Shown here in pieces: positions 48,672 through 62,991 of a stretch of DNA of 64,000 nt. The stretch is from Volvox africanus. Taxonomy: Eukaryota; Chlorophyta; Chlorophyceae; Chlamydomonadales; Volvocaceae. How positions within the stretch are numbered: the first letter of the stretch is position 1; each line of letters starts with the position of its first letter. The notes under the pieces were generated by a model, which did no database searches, was not told the origin of the DNA, and saw nothing but the letters and a program-made list of their open reading frames with translations. A program made the translations under genes and the position numbers. Location: NCBI GenBank assembly GCA_030268105.1, contig BSDZ01000110.1:1-64000 (forward strand), written 5' to 3'.

Positions 48672-51535
48672 CTCACATTGTTGCTCTCCAGCTGAATATT
48701 TTCCCGTCAGAACAGCAATCATCATGGTTCCGGCTGTGAAATGCATAACTGCATATCCAAGCTCAATGCCGTTTTGTTAATGACGCCACCAGCACAACCA
48801 TCCATCATTGCCGCCACCGGGAGAGGGAGGGAGGTTGGTTGGGGAGCACCGCCACCACCACTGCCACCGCCTACGCCACAAGCACGACCATCATCGCCGA
48901 CATTGGGAAGGACGGAGAAAGGGAGCGCAAGCGGGAGGGAGGTTGGGCGGTAAGTATTTTGAATAGGTTGGGTCATAGACACGACGCGGATGTCTTGATA
49001 CAATGTTACAATAAAGGACGTCATGGACTCGCAGGGACCAAATAGGACACCTCTCATAGCATTGAGCAAACCTACGGTTGCAAACCTAGGGAATGTGAGC
49101 AACACTCATATATTTAAGAATGTCAGAGCAAGTAATACGGCCCATAATTTGTCGTATTGGGATCCCACGAATTCTCTGGTTGATTGGAACGTCCCTCTCC
49201 ACTTTCCTGTCGACTTGTTGAGCTGGATAACGCTGTGGCGTTGACAGTGTTGTGGCTCCTGTTGCCCTGGCGGTTGTAGTTGCCATCTTGTCTGTTGCGT
49301 CTTATTTGGCCTGGAGGTTGTGGCATGCGTGGTGCGCGGCATTGTCGCGCAGTATGTCCATAATTTTCGCATAGTTGGCATTGCACTGTCCCGCCATAGC
49401 CATAACCTGATCTGTGTTCATGTTGGCTTACTCCGTTGCGGCCATCTCTTCCATAACTCCATGCATCGCCTTGATTGATGATTGGCATATTCCTGTATCC
49501 TCGATCAAACGTGTTGCCGCGATGGTTCCATCCGTCGTGGCTGTTGTTGGCAGCGCTCCATGTGCCTCCTCGACTTGTGCCGGCAAATGCGACCGACTTG
49601 TGCCGGCAAATGCGACCGAATAACCTCCGTAGTCGCGTTCAATTGTGTCATGGTGATTGCGGCTAGTCTCGCTGTGATATTGTCCGGTGCTGCAATTGTC
49701 TCTTTGGCTTGTTGCACTGAAAGCAACGGAATCACCCTCTGCATCGACTCATTTCTCAAAAGCCAATAGTTGAGCGCCCACGGTATCCAAATTGTATTGG
49801 CCATTGACTGTCAGCGTGGTAACAATGACCGAGAATTTCTTCGGGAGTCCCACCAGTAGATTGTAGGTAACTTCCCGTTCGGTAACGGGGTGTCCCACTT
49901 CCACCAAGTCCGTATATAGATTGCGGACGCGAGCCACATATAAGATAAGGGCTTCATTTTGTGCCATTTTAAGGGCTGACAGTTCAGCAACAAGCTGAGA
50001 TTTTCTTGCGTCACTGCTTGCCGCAAAAACAGCCGCGAGCCTCTCCCATGCTCCCTTGGCGTTGGGCGCTGCTCTGATAATTGCCAAGTGATGATCTTGG
50101 ACATTTTTGACAAGGATATTTCTGACCTTGTTTGACGCGGCGATGTCCTCGTCGGTCATTGGTTCGTCTCTCAGCCATCTATCCAGGTTGTTCTCTTGTA
50201 TCATAGATTGGAATCTGAATGACCACGTAGCATAATTGCTCAGACCTAATGGGTCTGATAACCTATCCTTTCCCATTGTTGCGCGTTACAGTTCCCGATG
50301 TAGGCAGGCGATTATGGTCGTTGTTGACCAGAGGCGGCGGTCGCTGTGCTCCGTATTTTGTGGACCAGTATTCGCGTCACGAGTGATTCCTCAATTCTCG
50401 CACCACGAGCAGTCGCTGATTCGGGCAATTGATTTAATTGCATTTCAGTACCTTATTGCGCTTTCTTCTGTTTAAACGAAATTAAAGCGCCCTACATAAT
50501 AGCACCCTCCAACTGAAATATTTAAATTCCCGTCAGAGCAGCATTCATAATGCTTCCGGCTGTGAAAGGCATAACTGCTTGTGCATTTGCTTTTATGCTT
50601 AAATCTTTATGAACATTTCGCCTGTGCCTTTCTTATTATATTGCCTTGCAGTTGCTGAACTTATTCTGGGCGCCATTATGTGTTTTACCGAAGTTTAATC
50701 ACCCACATTTTTTCTTTGTAGCTAAATACTTTTATTCCCGTCATCATTTTGGTTCCGGCTGAGAGATGCATAACTGCATGTTGAAATTGCTTAAGCAATT
50801 TACCCTTTTGGCTCTTGAACGCTTAAAGCTTATTTTTGAACATTTTGCCATTATTTTGTGCTTTTCTTATAGCATGGCATAGCTGTTGCTGAACTGAATG
50901 TGGGCGCTTTCTTGACTATAAACGAGAACTTGAAACACCCCACGCTGGTGCTTCTCATTCAGACAGCAATCATTATGGTTCCGGCTATCAAATGTATAAC
51001 TGCTGGTGCATTTGCTATCACTTAAATCCTGTATGTTTCTGAACAATTTGCCACTATTGAACGTTTTTTACTTATTGCATTGCATTGTAGTACCATATAT
51101 TCACATTGAGATATATTCTTATATCAAAACGAAAGTGAATTAACAAATTGTTGCTCTCCAGCTAAAAGATAAAAATGTATTACTGCTTGTGCATTTCTTC
51201 AAGCTTCATTCCTTCATGAAAAATTTGTTTAAAATTTTATTTCATGAAAGAATAAGGAATGGATTTCTAATTGCATTGCATTGCAGGTGCAAAACTAAAT
51301 GTGAGCGCTTTTTGTGTTTAAATGAACTTGAATCACCCCACAAAATTTCACTTCAGCTGAAAATTTATATTCCCGTCAGAACAGCAGCAATCATCATTTG
51401 TGTGCGAACAACTGCTTGAAATGGTTAACTGCTTGTTTGTTTGCTTTATTGAATTATTTGCATCTTTTTCATGTGCTTTTCTTAGTGCATTGCATTGCAG
51501 TCAATGTGTGCGCGTTTTGTGTTAAAATGAATCAC
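48672..51535. repeat. Composite satellite unit 18
   Basis: 2,864 bp; no difference from unit 3 noticed. Confidence 0.97.
49123..50276 (-). pseudogene. copia-type gag pseudogene, unit 18
   Basis: N-terminal domain 50276-49749, TGA 49749-49751, 23-bp duplication 49572-49617, CCHC knuckle 49339-49380. Confidence 0.88.
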
Positions 51536-54399
51536 CTCACATTGTTGCTCTCCAGCTGAATATTTTCCCGTCAGAACAGCAATCATCATGGTTCCGGCTG
51601 TGAAATGCATAACTGCATATCCAAGCTCAATGCCGTTTTGTTAATGACGCCACCAGCACAACCATCCATCATTGCCGCCACCGGGAGAGGGAGGGAGGTT
51701 GGTTGGGGAGCACCGCCACCACCACTGCCACCGCCTACGCCACAAGCACGACCATCATCGCCGACATTGGGAAGGACGGAGAAAGGGAGCGCAAGCGGGA
51801 GGGAGGTTGGGCGGTAAGTATTTTGAATAGGTTGGGTCATAGACACGACGCGGATGTCTTGATACAATGTTACAATAAAGGACGTCATGGACTCGCAGGG
51901 ACCAAATAGGACACCTCTCATAGCATTGAGCAAACCTACGGTTGCAAACCTAGGGAATGTGAGCAACACTCATATATTTAAGAATGTCAGAGCAAGTAAT
52001 ACGGCCCATAATTTGTCGTATTGGGATCCCACGAATTCTCTGGTTGATTGGAACGTCCCTCTCCACTTTCCTGTCGACTTGTTGAGCTGGATAACGCTGT
52101 GGCGTTGACAGTGTTGTGGCTCCTGTTGCCCTGGCGGTTGTAGTTGCCATCTTGTCTGTTGCGTCTTATTTGGCCTGGAGGTTGTGGCATGCGTGGTGCG
52201 CGGCATTGTCGCGCAGTATGTCCATAATTTTCGCATAGTTGGCATTGCACTGTCCCGCCATAGCCATAACCTGATCTGTGTTCATGTTGGCTTACTCCGT
52301 TGCGGCCATCTCTTCCATAACTCCATGCATCGCCTTGATTGATGATTGGCATATTCCTGTATCCTCGATCAAACGTGTTGCCGCGATGGTTCCATCCGTC
52401 GTGGCTGTTGTTGGCAGCGCTCCATGTGCCTCCTCGACTTGTGCCGGCAAATGCGACCGACTTGTGCCGGCAAATGCGACCGAATAACCTCCGTAGTCGC
52501 GTTCAATTGTGTCATGGTGATTGCGGCTAGTCTCGCTGTGATATTGTCCGGTGCTGCAATTGTCTCTTTGGCTTGTTGCACTGAAAGCAACGGAATCACC
52601 CTCTGCATCGACTCATTTCTCAAAAGCCAATAGTTGAGCGCCCACGGTATCCAAATTGTATTGGCCATTGACTGTCAGCGTGGTAACAATGACCGAGAAT
52701 TTCTTCGGGAGTCCCACCAGTAGATTGTAGGTAACTTCCCGTTCGGTAACGGGGTGTCCCACTTCCACCAAGTCCGTATATAGATTGCGGACGCGAGCCA
52801 CATATAAGATAAGGGCTTCATTTTGTGCCATTTTAAGGGCTGACAGTTCAGCAACAAGCTGAGATTTTCTTGCGTCACTGCTTGCCGCAAAAACAGCCGC
52901 GAGCCTCTCCCATGCTCCCTTGGCGTTGGGCGCTGCTCTGATAATTGCCAAGTGATGATCTTGGACATTTTTGACAAGGATATTTCTGACCTTGTTTGAC
53001 GCGGCGATGTCCTCGTCGGTCATTGGTTCGTCTCTCAGCCATCTATCCAGGTTGTTCTCTTGTATCATAGATTGGAATCTGAATGACCACGTAGCATAAT
53101 TGCTCAGACCTAATGGGTCTGATAACCTATCCTTTCCCATTGTTGCGCGTTACAGTTCCCGATGTAGGCAGGCGATTATGGTCGTTGTTGACCAGAGGCG
53201 GCGGTCGCTGTGCTCCGTATTTTGTGGACCAGTATTCGCGTCACGAGTGATTCCTCAATTCTCGCACCACGAGCAGTCGCTGATTCGGGCAATTGATTTA
53301 ATTGCATTTCAGTACCTTATTGCGCTTTCTTCTGTTTAAACGAAATTAAAGCGCCCTACATAATAGCACCCTCCAACTGAAATATTTAAATTCCCGTCAG
53401 AGCAGCATTCATAATGCTTCCGGCTGTGAAAGGCATAACTGCTTGTGCATTTGCTTTTATGCTTAAATCTTTATGAACATTTCGCCTGTGCCTTTCTTAT
53501 TATATTGCCTTGCAGTTGCTGAACTTATTCTGGGCGCCATTATGTGTTTTACCGAAGTTTAATCACCCACATTTTTTCTTTGTAGCTAAATACTTTTATT
53601 CCCGTCATCATTTTGGTTCCGGCTGAGAGATGCATAACTGCATGTTGAAATTGCTTAAGCAATTTACCCTTTTGGCTCTTGAACGCTTAAAGCTTATTTT
53701 TGAACATTTTGCCATTATTTTGTGCTTTTCTTATAGCATGGCATAGCTGTTGCTGAACTGAATGTGGGCGCTTTCTTGACTATAAACGAGAACTTGAAAC
53801 ACCCCACGCTGGTGCTTCTCATTCAGACAGCAATCATTATGGTTCCGGCTATCAAATGTATAACTGCTGGTGCATTTGCTATCACTTAAATCCTGTATGT
53901 TTCTGAACAATTTGCCACTATTGAACGTTTTTTACTTATTGCATTGCATTGTAGTACCATATATTCACATTGAGATATATTCTTATATCAAAACGAAAGT
54001 GAATTAACAAATTGTTGCTCTCCAGCTAAAAGATAAAAATGTATTACTGCTTGTGCATTTCTTCAAGCTTCATTCCTTCATGAAAAATTTGTTTAAAATT
54101 TTATTTCATGAAAGAATAAGGAATGGATTTCTAATTGCATTGCATTGCAGGTGCAAAACTAAATGTGAGCGCTTTTTGTGTTTAAATGAACTTGAATCAC
54201 CCCACAAAATTTCACTTCAGCTGAAAATTTATATTCCCGTCAGAACAGCAGCAATCATCATTTGTGTGCGAACAACTGCTTGAAATGGTTAACTGCTTGT
54301 TTGTTTGCTTTATTGAATTATTTGCATCTTTTTCATGTGCTTTTCTTAGTGCATTGCATTGCAGTCAATGTGTGCGCGTTTTGTGTTAAAATGAATCAC
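51536..54399. repeat. Composite satellite unit 19
   Basis: 2,864 bp; no difference from unit 3 noticed. Confidence 0.97.
51987..53140 (-). pseudogene. copia-type gag pseudogene, unit 19
   Basis: N-terminal domain 53140-52613, TGA 52613-52615, 23-bp duplication 52436-52481, CCHC knuckle 52203-52244. Confidence 0.88.
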
Positions 54400-57263
54400 C
54401 TCACATTGTTGCTCTCCAGCTGAATATTTTCCCGTCAGAACAGCAATCATCATGGTTCCGGCTGTGAAATGCATAACTGCATATCCAAGCTCAATGCCGT
54501 TTTGTTAATGACGCCACCAGCACAACCATCCATCATTGCCGCCACCGGGAGAGGGAGGGAGGTTGGTTGGGGAGCACCGCCACCACCACTGCCACCGCCT
54601 ACGCCACAAGCACGACCATCATCGCCGACATTGGGAAGGACGGAGAAAGGGAGCGCAAGCGGGAGGGAGGTTGGGCGGTAAGTATTTTGAATAGGTTGGG
54701 TCATAGACACGACGCGGATGTCTTGATACAATGTTACAATAAAGGACGTCATGGACTCGCAGGGACCAAATAGGACACCTCTCATAGCATTGAGCAAACC
54801 TACGGTTGCAAACCTAGGGAATGTGAGCAACACTCATATATTTAAGAATGTCAGAGCAAGTAATACGGCCCATAATTTGTCGTATTGGGATCCCACGAAT
54901 TCTCTGGTTGATTGGAACGTCCCTCTCCACTTTCCTGTCGACTTGTTGAGCTGGATAACGCTGTGGCGTTGACAGTGTTGTGGCTCCTGTTGCCCTGGCG
55001 GTTGTAGTTGCCATCTTGTCTGTTGCGTCTTATTTGGCCTGGAGGTTGTGGCATGCGTGGTGCGCGGCATTGTCGCGCAGTATGTCCATAATTTTCGCAT
55101 AGTTGGCATTGCACTGTCCCGCCATAGCCATAACCTGATCTGTGTTCATGTTGGCTTACTCCGTTGCGGCCATCTCTTCCATAACTCCATGCATCGCCTT
55201 GATTGATGATTGGCATATTCCTGTATCCTCGATCAAACGTGTTGCCGCGATGGTTCCATCCGTCGTGGCTGTTGTTGGCAGCGCTCCATGTGCCTCCTCG
55301 ACTTGTGCCGGCAAATGCGACCGACTTGTGCCGGCAAATGCGACCGAATAACCTCCGTAGTCGCGTTCAATTGTGTCATGGTGATTGCGGCTAGTCTCGC
55401 TGTGATATTGTCCGGTGCTGCAATTGTCTCTTTGGCTTGTTGCACTGAAAGCAACGGAATCACCCTCTGCATCGACTCATTTCTCAAAAGCCAATAGTTG
55501 AGCGCCCACGGTATCCAAATTGTATTGGCCATTGACTGTCAGCGTGGTAACAATGACCGAGAATTTCTTCGGGAGTCCCACCAGTAGATTGTAGGTAACT
55601 TCCCGTTCGGTAACGGGGTGTCCCACTTCCACCAAGTCCGTATATAGATTGCGGACGCGAGCCACATATAAGATAAGGGCTTCATTTTGTGCCATTTTAA
55701 GGGCTGACAGTTCAGCAACAAGCTGAGATTTTCTTGCGTCACTGCTTGCCGCAAAAACAGCCGCGAGCCTCTCCCATGCTCCCTTGGCGTTGGGCGCTGC
55801 TCTGATAATTGCCAAGTGATGATCTTGGACATTTTTGACAAGGATATTTCTGACCTTGTTTGACGCGGCGATGTCCTCGTCGGTCATTGGTTCGTCTCTC
55901 AGCCATCTATCCAGGTTGTTCTCTTGTATCATAGATTGGAATCTGAATGACCACGTAGCATAATTGCTCAGACCTAATGGGTCTGATAACCTATCCTTTC
56001 CCATTGTTGCGCGTTACAGTTCCCGATGTAGGCAGGCGATTATGGTCGTTGTTGACCAGAGGCGGCGGTCGCTGTGCTCCGTATTTTGTGGACCAGTATT
56101 CGCGTCACGAGTGATTCCTCAATTCTCGCACCACGAGCAGTCGCTGATTCGGGCAATTGATTTAATTGCATTTCAGTACCTTATTGCGCTTTCTTCTGTT
56201 TAAACGAAATTAAAGCACCCTACATAATAGCACCCTCCAACTGAAATATTTAAATTCCCGTCAGAGCAGCATTCATAATGCTTCCGGCTGTGAAAGGCAT
56301 AACTGCTTGTGCATTTGCTTTTATGCTTAAATCTTTATGAACATTTCGCCTGTGCCTTTCTTATTATATTGCCTTGCAGTTGCTGAACTTATTCTGGGCG
56401 CCATTATGTGTTTTACCGAAGTTTAATCACCCACATTTTTTCTTTGTAGCTAAATACTTTTATTCCCGTCATCATTTTGGTTCCGGCTGAGAGATGCATA
56501 ACTGCATGTTGAAATTGCTTAAGCAATTTACCCTTTTGGCTCTTGAACGCTTAAAGCTTATTTTTGAACATTTTGCCATTATTTTGTGCTTTTCTTATAG
56601 CATGGCATAGCTGTTGCTGAACTGAATGTGGGCGCTTTCTTGACTATAAACGAGAACTTGAAACACCCCACGCTGGTGCTTCTCATTCAGACAGCAATCA
56701 TTATGGTTCCGGCTATCAAATGTATAACTGCTGGTGCATTTGCTATCACTTAAATCCTGTATGTTTCTGAACAATTTGCCACTATTGAACGTTTTTTACT
56801 TATTGCATTGCATTGTAGTACCATATATTCACATTGAGATATATTCTTATATCAAAACGAAAGTGAATTAACAAATTGTTGCTCTCCAGCTAAAAGATAA
56901 AAATGTATTACTGCTTGTGCATTTCTTCAAGCTTCATTCCTTCATGAAAAATTTGTTTAAAATTTTATTTCATGAAAGAATAAGGAATGGATTTCTAATT
57001 GCATTGCATTGCAGGTGCAAAACTAAATGTGAGCGCTTTTTGTGTTTAAATGAACTTGAATCACCCCACAAAATTTCACTTCAGCTGAAAATTTATATTC
57101 CCGTCAGAACAGCAGCAATCATCATTTGTGTGCGAACAACTGCTTGAAATGGTTAACTGCTTGTTTGTTTGCTTTATTGAATTATTTGCATCTTTTTCAT
57201 GTGCTTTTCTTAGTGCATTGCATTGCAGTCAATGTGTGCGCGTTTTGTGTTAAAATGAATCAC
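54400..57263. repeat. Composite satellite unit 20 (shared G-to-A variant)
   Basis: First of three consecutive units with A instead of G at offset 1817 (position 56217, AAAGCACCC for AAAGCGCCC) in satellite monomer 1. Confidence 0.97.
54851..56004 (-). pseudogene. copia-type gag pseudogene, unit 20
   Basis: N-terminal domain 56004-55477, TGA 55477-55479, 23-bp duplication 55300-55345, CCHC knuckle 55067-55108. Confidence 0.88.
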
Positions 57264-60127
57264 CTCACATTGTTGCTCTCCAGCTGAATATTTTCCCGTC
57301 AGAACAGCAATCATCATGGTTCCGGCTGTGAAATGCATAACTGCATATCCAAGCTCAATGCCGTTTTGTTAATGACGCCACCAGCACAACCATCCATCAT
57401 TGCCGCCACCGGGAGAGGGAGGGAGGTTGGTTGGGGAGCACCGCCACCACCACTGCCACCGCCTACGCCACAAGCACGACCATCATCGCCGACATTGGGA
57501 AGGACGGAGAAAGGGAGCGCAAGCGGGAGGGAGGTTGGGCGGTAAGTATTTTGAATAGGTTGGGTCATAGACACGACGCGGATGTCTTGATACAATGTTA
57601 CAATAAAGGACGTCATGGACTCGCAGGGACCAAATAGGACACCTCTCATAGCATTGAGCAAACCTACGGTTGCAAACCTAGGGAATGTGAGCAACACTCA
57701 TATATTTAAGAATGTCAGAGCAAGTAATACGGCCCATAATTTGTCGTATTGGGATCCCACGAATTCTCTGGTTGATTGGAACGTCCCTCTCCACTTTCCT
57801 GTCGACTTGTTGAGCTGGATAACGCTGTGGCGTTGACAGTGTTGTGGCTCCTGTTGCCCTGGCGGTTGTAGTTGCCATCTTGTCTGTTGCGTCTTATTTG
57901 GCCTGGAGGTTGTGGCATGCGTGGTGCGCGGCATTGTCGCGCAGTATGTCCATAATTTTCGCATAGTTGGCATTGCACTGTCCCGCCATAGCCATAACCT
58001 GATCTGTGTTCATGTTGGCTTACTCCGTTGCGGCCATCTCTTCCATAACTCCATGCATCGCCTTGATTGATGATTGGCATATTCCTGTATCCTCGATCAA
58101 ACGTGTTGCCGCGATGGTTCCATCCGTCGTGGCTGTTGTTGGCAGCGCTCCATGTGCCTCCTCGACTTGTGCCGGCAAATGCGACCGACTTGTGCCGGCA
58201 AATGCGACCGAATAACCTCCGTAGTCGCGTTCAATTGTGTCATGGTGATTGCGGCTAGTCTCGCTGTGATATTGTCCGGTGCTGCAATTGTCTCTTTGGC
58301 TTGTTGCACTGAAAGCAACGGAATCACCCTCTGCATCGACTCATTTCTCAAAAGCCAATAGTTGAGCGCCCACGGTATCCAAATTGTATTGGCCATTGAC
58401 TGTCAGCGTGGTAACAATGACCGAGAATTTCTTCGGGAGTCCCACCAGTAGATTGTAGGTAACTTCCCGTTCGGTAACGGGGTGTCCCACTTCCACCAAG
58501 TCCGTATATAGATTGCGGACGCGAGCCACATATAAGATAAGGGCTTCATTTTGTGCCATTTTAAGGGCTGACAGTTCAGCAACAAGCTGAGATTTTCTTG
58601 CGTCACTGCTTGCCGCAAAAACAGCCGCGAGCCTCTCCCATGCTCCCTTGGCGTTGGGCGCTGCTCTGATAATTGCCAAGTGATGATCTTGGACATTTTT
58701 GACAAGGATATTTCTGACCTTGTTTGACGCGGCGATGTCCTCGTCGGTCATTGGTTCGTCTCTCAGCCATCTATCCAGGTTGTTCTCTTGTATCATAGAT
58801 TGGAATCTGAATGACCACGTAGCATAATTGCTCAGACCTAATGGGTCTGATAACCTATCCTTTCCCATTGTTGCGCGTTACAGTTCCCGATGTAGGCAGG
58901 CGATTATGGTCGTTGTTGACCAGAGGCGGCGGTCGCTGTGCTCCGTATTTTGTGGACCAGTATTCGCGTCACGAGTGATTCCTCAATTCTCGCACCACGA
59001 GCAGTCGCTGATTCGGGCAATTGATTTAATTGCATTTCAGTACCTTATTGCGCTTTCTTCTGTTTAAACGAAATTAAAGCACCCTACATAATAGCACCCT
59101 CCAACTGAAATATTTAAATTCCCGTCAGAGCAGCATTCATAATGCTTCCGGCTGTGAAAGGCATAACTGCTTGTGCATTTGCTTTTATGCTTAAATCTTT
59201 ATGAACATTTCGCCTGTGCCTTTCTTATTATATTGCCTTGCAGTTGCTGAACTTATTCTGGGCGCCATTATGTGTTTTACCGAAGTTTAATCACCCACAT
59301 TTTTTCTTTGTAGCTAAATACTTTTATTCCCGTCATCATTTTGGTTCCGGCTGAGAGATGCATAACTGCATGTTGAAATTGCTTAAGCAATTTACCCTTT
59401 TGGCTCTTGAACGCTTAAAGCTTATTTTTGAACATTTTGCCATTATTTTGTGCTTTTCTTATAGCATGGCATAGCTGTTGCTGAACTGAATGTGGGCGCT
59501 TTCTTGACTATAAACGAGAACTTGAAACACCCCACGCTGGTGCTTCTCATTCAGACAGCAATCATTATGGTTCCGGCTATCAAATGTATAACTGCTGGTG
59601 CATTTGCTATCACTTAAATCCTGTATGTTTCTGAACAATTTGCCACTATTGAACGTTTTTTACTTATTGCATTGCATTGTAGTACCATATATTCACATTG
59701 AGATATATTCTTATATCAAAACGAAAGTGAATTAACAAATTGTTGCTCTCCAGCTAAAAGATAAAAATGTATTACTGCTTGTGCATTTCTTCAAGCTTCA
59801 TTCCTTCATGAAAAATTTGTTTAAAATTTTATTTCATGAAAGAATAAGGAATGGATTTCTAATTGCATTGCATTGCAGGTGCAAAACTAAATGTGAGCGC
59901 TTTTTGTGTTTAAATGAACTTGAATCACCCCACAAAATTTCACTTCAGCTGAAAATTTATATTCCCGTCAGAACAGCAGCAATCATCATTTGTGTGCGAA
60001 CAACTGCTTGAAATGGTTAACTGCTTGTTTGTTTGCTTTATTGAATTATTTGCATCTTTTTCATGTGCTTTTCTTAGTGCATTGCATTGCAGTCAATGTG
60101 TGCGCGTTTTGTGTTAAAATGAATCAC
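57264..60127. repeat. Composite satellite unit 21 (shared G-to-A variant)
   Basis: Carries the offset-1817 A at 59081; otherwise like unit 3. Confidence 0.97.
57715..58868 (-). pseudogene. copia-type gag pseudogene, unit 21
   Basis: N-terminal domain 58868-58341, TGA 58341-58343, 23-bp duplication 58164-58209, CCHC knuckle 57931-57972. Confidence 0.88.
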
Positions 60128-62991
60128 CTCACATTGTTGCTCTCCAGCTGAATATTTTCCCGTCAGAACAGCAATCATCATGGTTCCGGCTGTGAAATGC
60201 ATAACTGCATATCCAAGCTCAATGCCGTTTTGTTAATGACGCCACCAGCACAACCATCCATCATTGCCGCCACCGGGAGAGGGAGGGAGGTTGGTTGGGG
60301 AGCACCGCCACCACCACTGCCACCGCCTACGCCACAAGCACGACCATCATCGCCGACATTGGGAAGGACGGAGAAAGGGAGCGCAAGCGGGAGGGAGGTT
60401 GGGCGGTAAGTATTTTGAATAGGTTGGGTCATAGACACGACGCGGATGTCTTGATACAATGTTACAATAAAGGACGTCATGGACTCGCAGGGACCAAATA
60501 GGACACCTCTCATAGCATTGAGCAAACCTACGGTTGCAAACCTAGGGAATGTGAGCAACACTCATATATTTAAGAATGTCAGAGCAAGTAATACGGCCCA
60601 TAATTTGTCGTATTGGGATCCCACGAATTCTCTGGTTGATTGGAACGTCCCTCTCCACTTTCCTGTCGACTTGTTGAGCTGGATAACGCTGTGGCGTTGA
60701 CAGTGTTGTGGCTCCTGTTGCCCTGGCGGTTGTAGTTGCCATCTTGTCTGTTGCGTCTTTTTTGGCCTGGAGGTTGTGGCATGCGTGGTGCGCGGCATTG
60801 TCGCGCAGTATGTCCATAATTTTCGCATAGTTGGCATTGCACTGTCCCGCCATAGCCATAACCTGATCTGTGTTCATGTTGGCTTACTCCGTTGCGGCCA
60901 TCTCTTCCATAACTCCATGCATCGCCTTGATTGATGATTGGCATATTCCTGTATCCTCGATCAAACGTGTTGCCGCGATGGTTCCATCCGTCGTGGCTGT
61001 TGTTGGCAGCGCTCCATGTGCCTCCTCGACTTGTGCCGGCAAATGCGACCGACTTGTGCCGGCAAATGCGACCGAATAACCTCCGTAGTCGCGTTCAATT
61101 GTGTCATGGTGATTGCGGCTAGTCTCGCTGTGATATTGTCCGGTGCTGCAATTGTCTCTTTGGCTTGTTGCACTGAAAGCAACGGAATCACCCTCTGCAT
61201 CGACTCATTTCTCAAAAGCCAATAGTTGAGCGCCCACGGTATCCAAATTGTATTGGCCATTGACTGTCAGCGTGGTAACAATGACCGAGAATTTCTTCGG
61301 GAGTCCCACCAGTAGATTGTAGGTAACTTCCCGTTCGGTAACGGGGTGTCCCACTTCCACCAAGTCCGTATATAGATTGCGGACGCGAGCCACATATAAG
61401 ATAAGGGCTTCATTTTGTGCCATTTTAAGGGCTGACAGTTCAGCAACAAGCTGAGATTTTCTTGCGTCACTGCTTGCCGCAAAAACAGCCGCGAGCCTCT
61501 CCCATGCTCCCTTGGCGTTGGGCGCTGCTCTGATAATTGCCAAGTGATGATCTTGGACATTTTTGACAAGGATATTTCTGACCTTGTTTGACGCGGCGAT
61601 GTCCTCGTCGGTCATTGGTTCGTCTCTCAGCCATCTATCCAGGTTGTTCTCTTGTATCATAGATTGGAATCTGAATGACCACGTAGCATAATTGCTCAGA
61701 CCTAATGGGTCTGATAACCTATCCTTTCCCATTGTTGCGCGTTACAGTTCCCGATGTAGGCAGGCGATTATGGTCGTTGTTGACCAGAGGCGGCGGTCGC
61801 TGTGCTCCGTATTTTGTGGACCAGTATTCGCGTCACGAGTGATTCCTCAATTCTCGCACCACGAGCAGTCGCTGATTCGGGCAATTGATTTAATTGCATT
61901 TCAGTACCTTATTGCGCTTTCTTCTGTTTAAACGAAATTAAAGCACCCTACATAATAGCACCCTCCAACTGAAATATTTAAATTCCCGTCAGAGCAGCAT
62001 TCATAATGCTTCCGGCTGTGAAAGGCATAACTGCTTGTGCATTTGCTTTTATGCTTAAATCTTTATGAACATTTCGCCTGTGCCTTTCTTATTATATTGC
62101 CTTGCAGTTGCTGAACTTATTCTGGGCGCCATTATGTGTTTTACCGAAGTTTAATCACCCACATTTTTTCTTTGTAGCTAAATACTTTTATTCCCGTCAT
62201 CATTTTGGTTCCGGCTGAGAGATGCATAACTGCATGTTGAAATTGCTTAAGCAATTTACCCTTTTGGCTCTTGAACGCTTAAAGCTTATTTTTGAACATT
62301 TTGCCATTATTTTGTGCTTTTCTTATAGCATGGCATAGCTGTTGCTGAACTGAATGTGGGCGCTTTCTTGACTATAAACGAGAACTTGAAACACCCCACG
62401 CTGGTGCTTCTCATTCAGACAGCAATCATTATGGTTCCGGCTATCAAATGTATAACTGCTGGTGCATTTGCTATCACTTAAATCCTGTATGTTTCTGAAC
62501 AATTTGCCACTATTGAACGTTTTTTACTTATTGCATTGCATTGTAGTACCATATATTCACATTGAGATATATTCTTATATCAAAACGAAAGTGAATTAAC
62601 AAATTGTTGCTCTCCAGCTAAAAGATAAAAATGTATTACTGCTTGTGCATTTCTTCAAGCTTCATTCCTTCATGAAAAATTTGTTTAAAATTTTATTTCA
62701 TGAAAGAATAAGGAATGGATTTCTAATTGCATTGCATTGCAGGTGCAAAACTAAATGTGAGCGCTTTTTGTGTTTAAATGAACTTGAATCACCCCACAAA
62801 ATTTCACTTCAGCTGAAAATTTATATTCCCGTCAGAACAGCAGCAATCATCATTTGTGTGCGAACAACTGCTTGAAATGGTTAACTGCTTGTTTGTTTGC
62901 TTTATTGAATTATTTGCATCTTTTTCATGTGCTTTTCTTAGTGCATTGCATTGCAGTCAATGTGTGCGCGTTTTGTGTTAAAATGAATCAC
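60128..62991. repeat. Composite satellite unit 22 (two variants)
   Basis: Carries the offset-1817 A at 61945 and a private A-to-T change at 60760. Confidence 0.97.
60579..61732 (-). pseudogene. copia-type gag pseudogene, unit 22
   Basis: The private change at 60760 replaces isoleucine with lysine just after the zinc knuckle (PGQKRRN for PGQIRRN) and removes a stop in an overlapping frame. N-terminal domain 61732-61205, TGA 61205-61207, duplication 61028-61073, knuckle 60795-60836. Confidence 0.88.
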
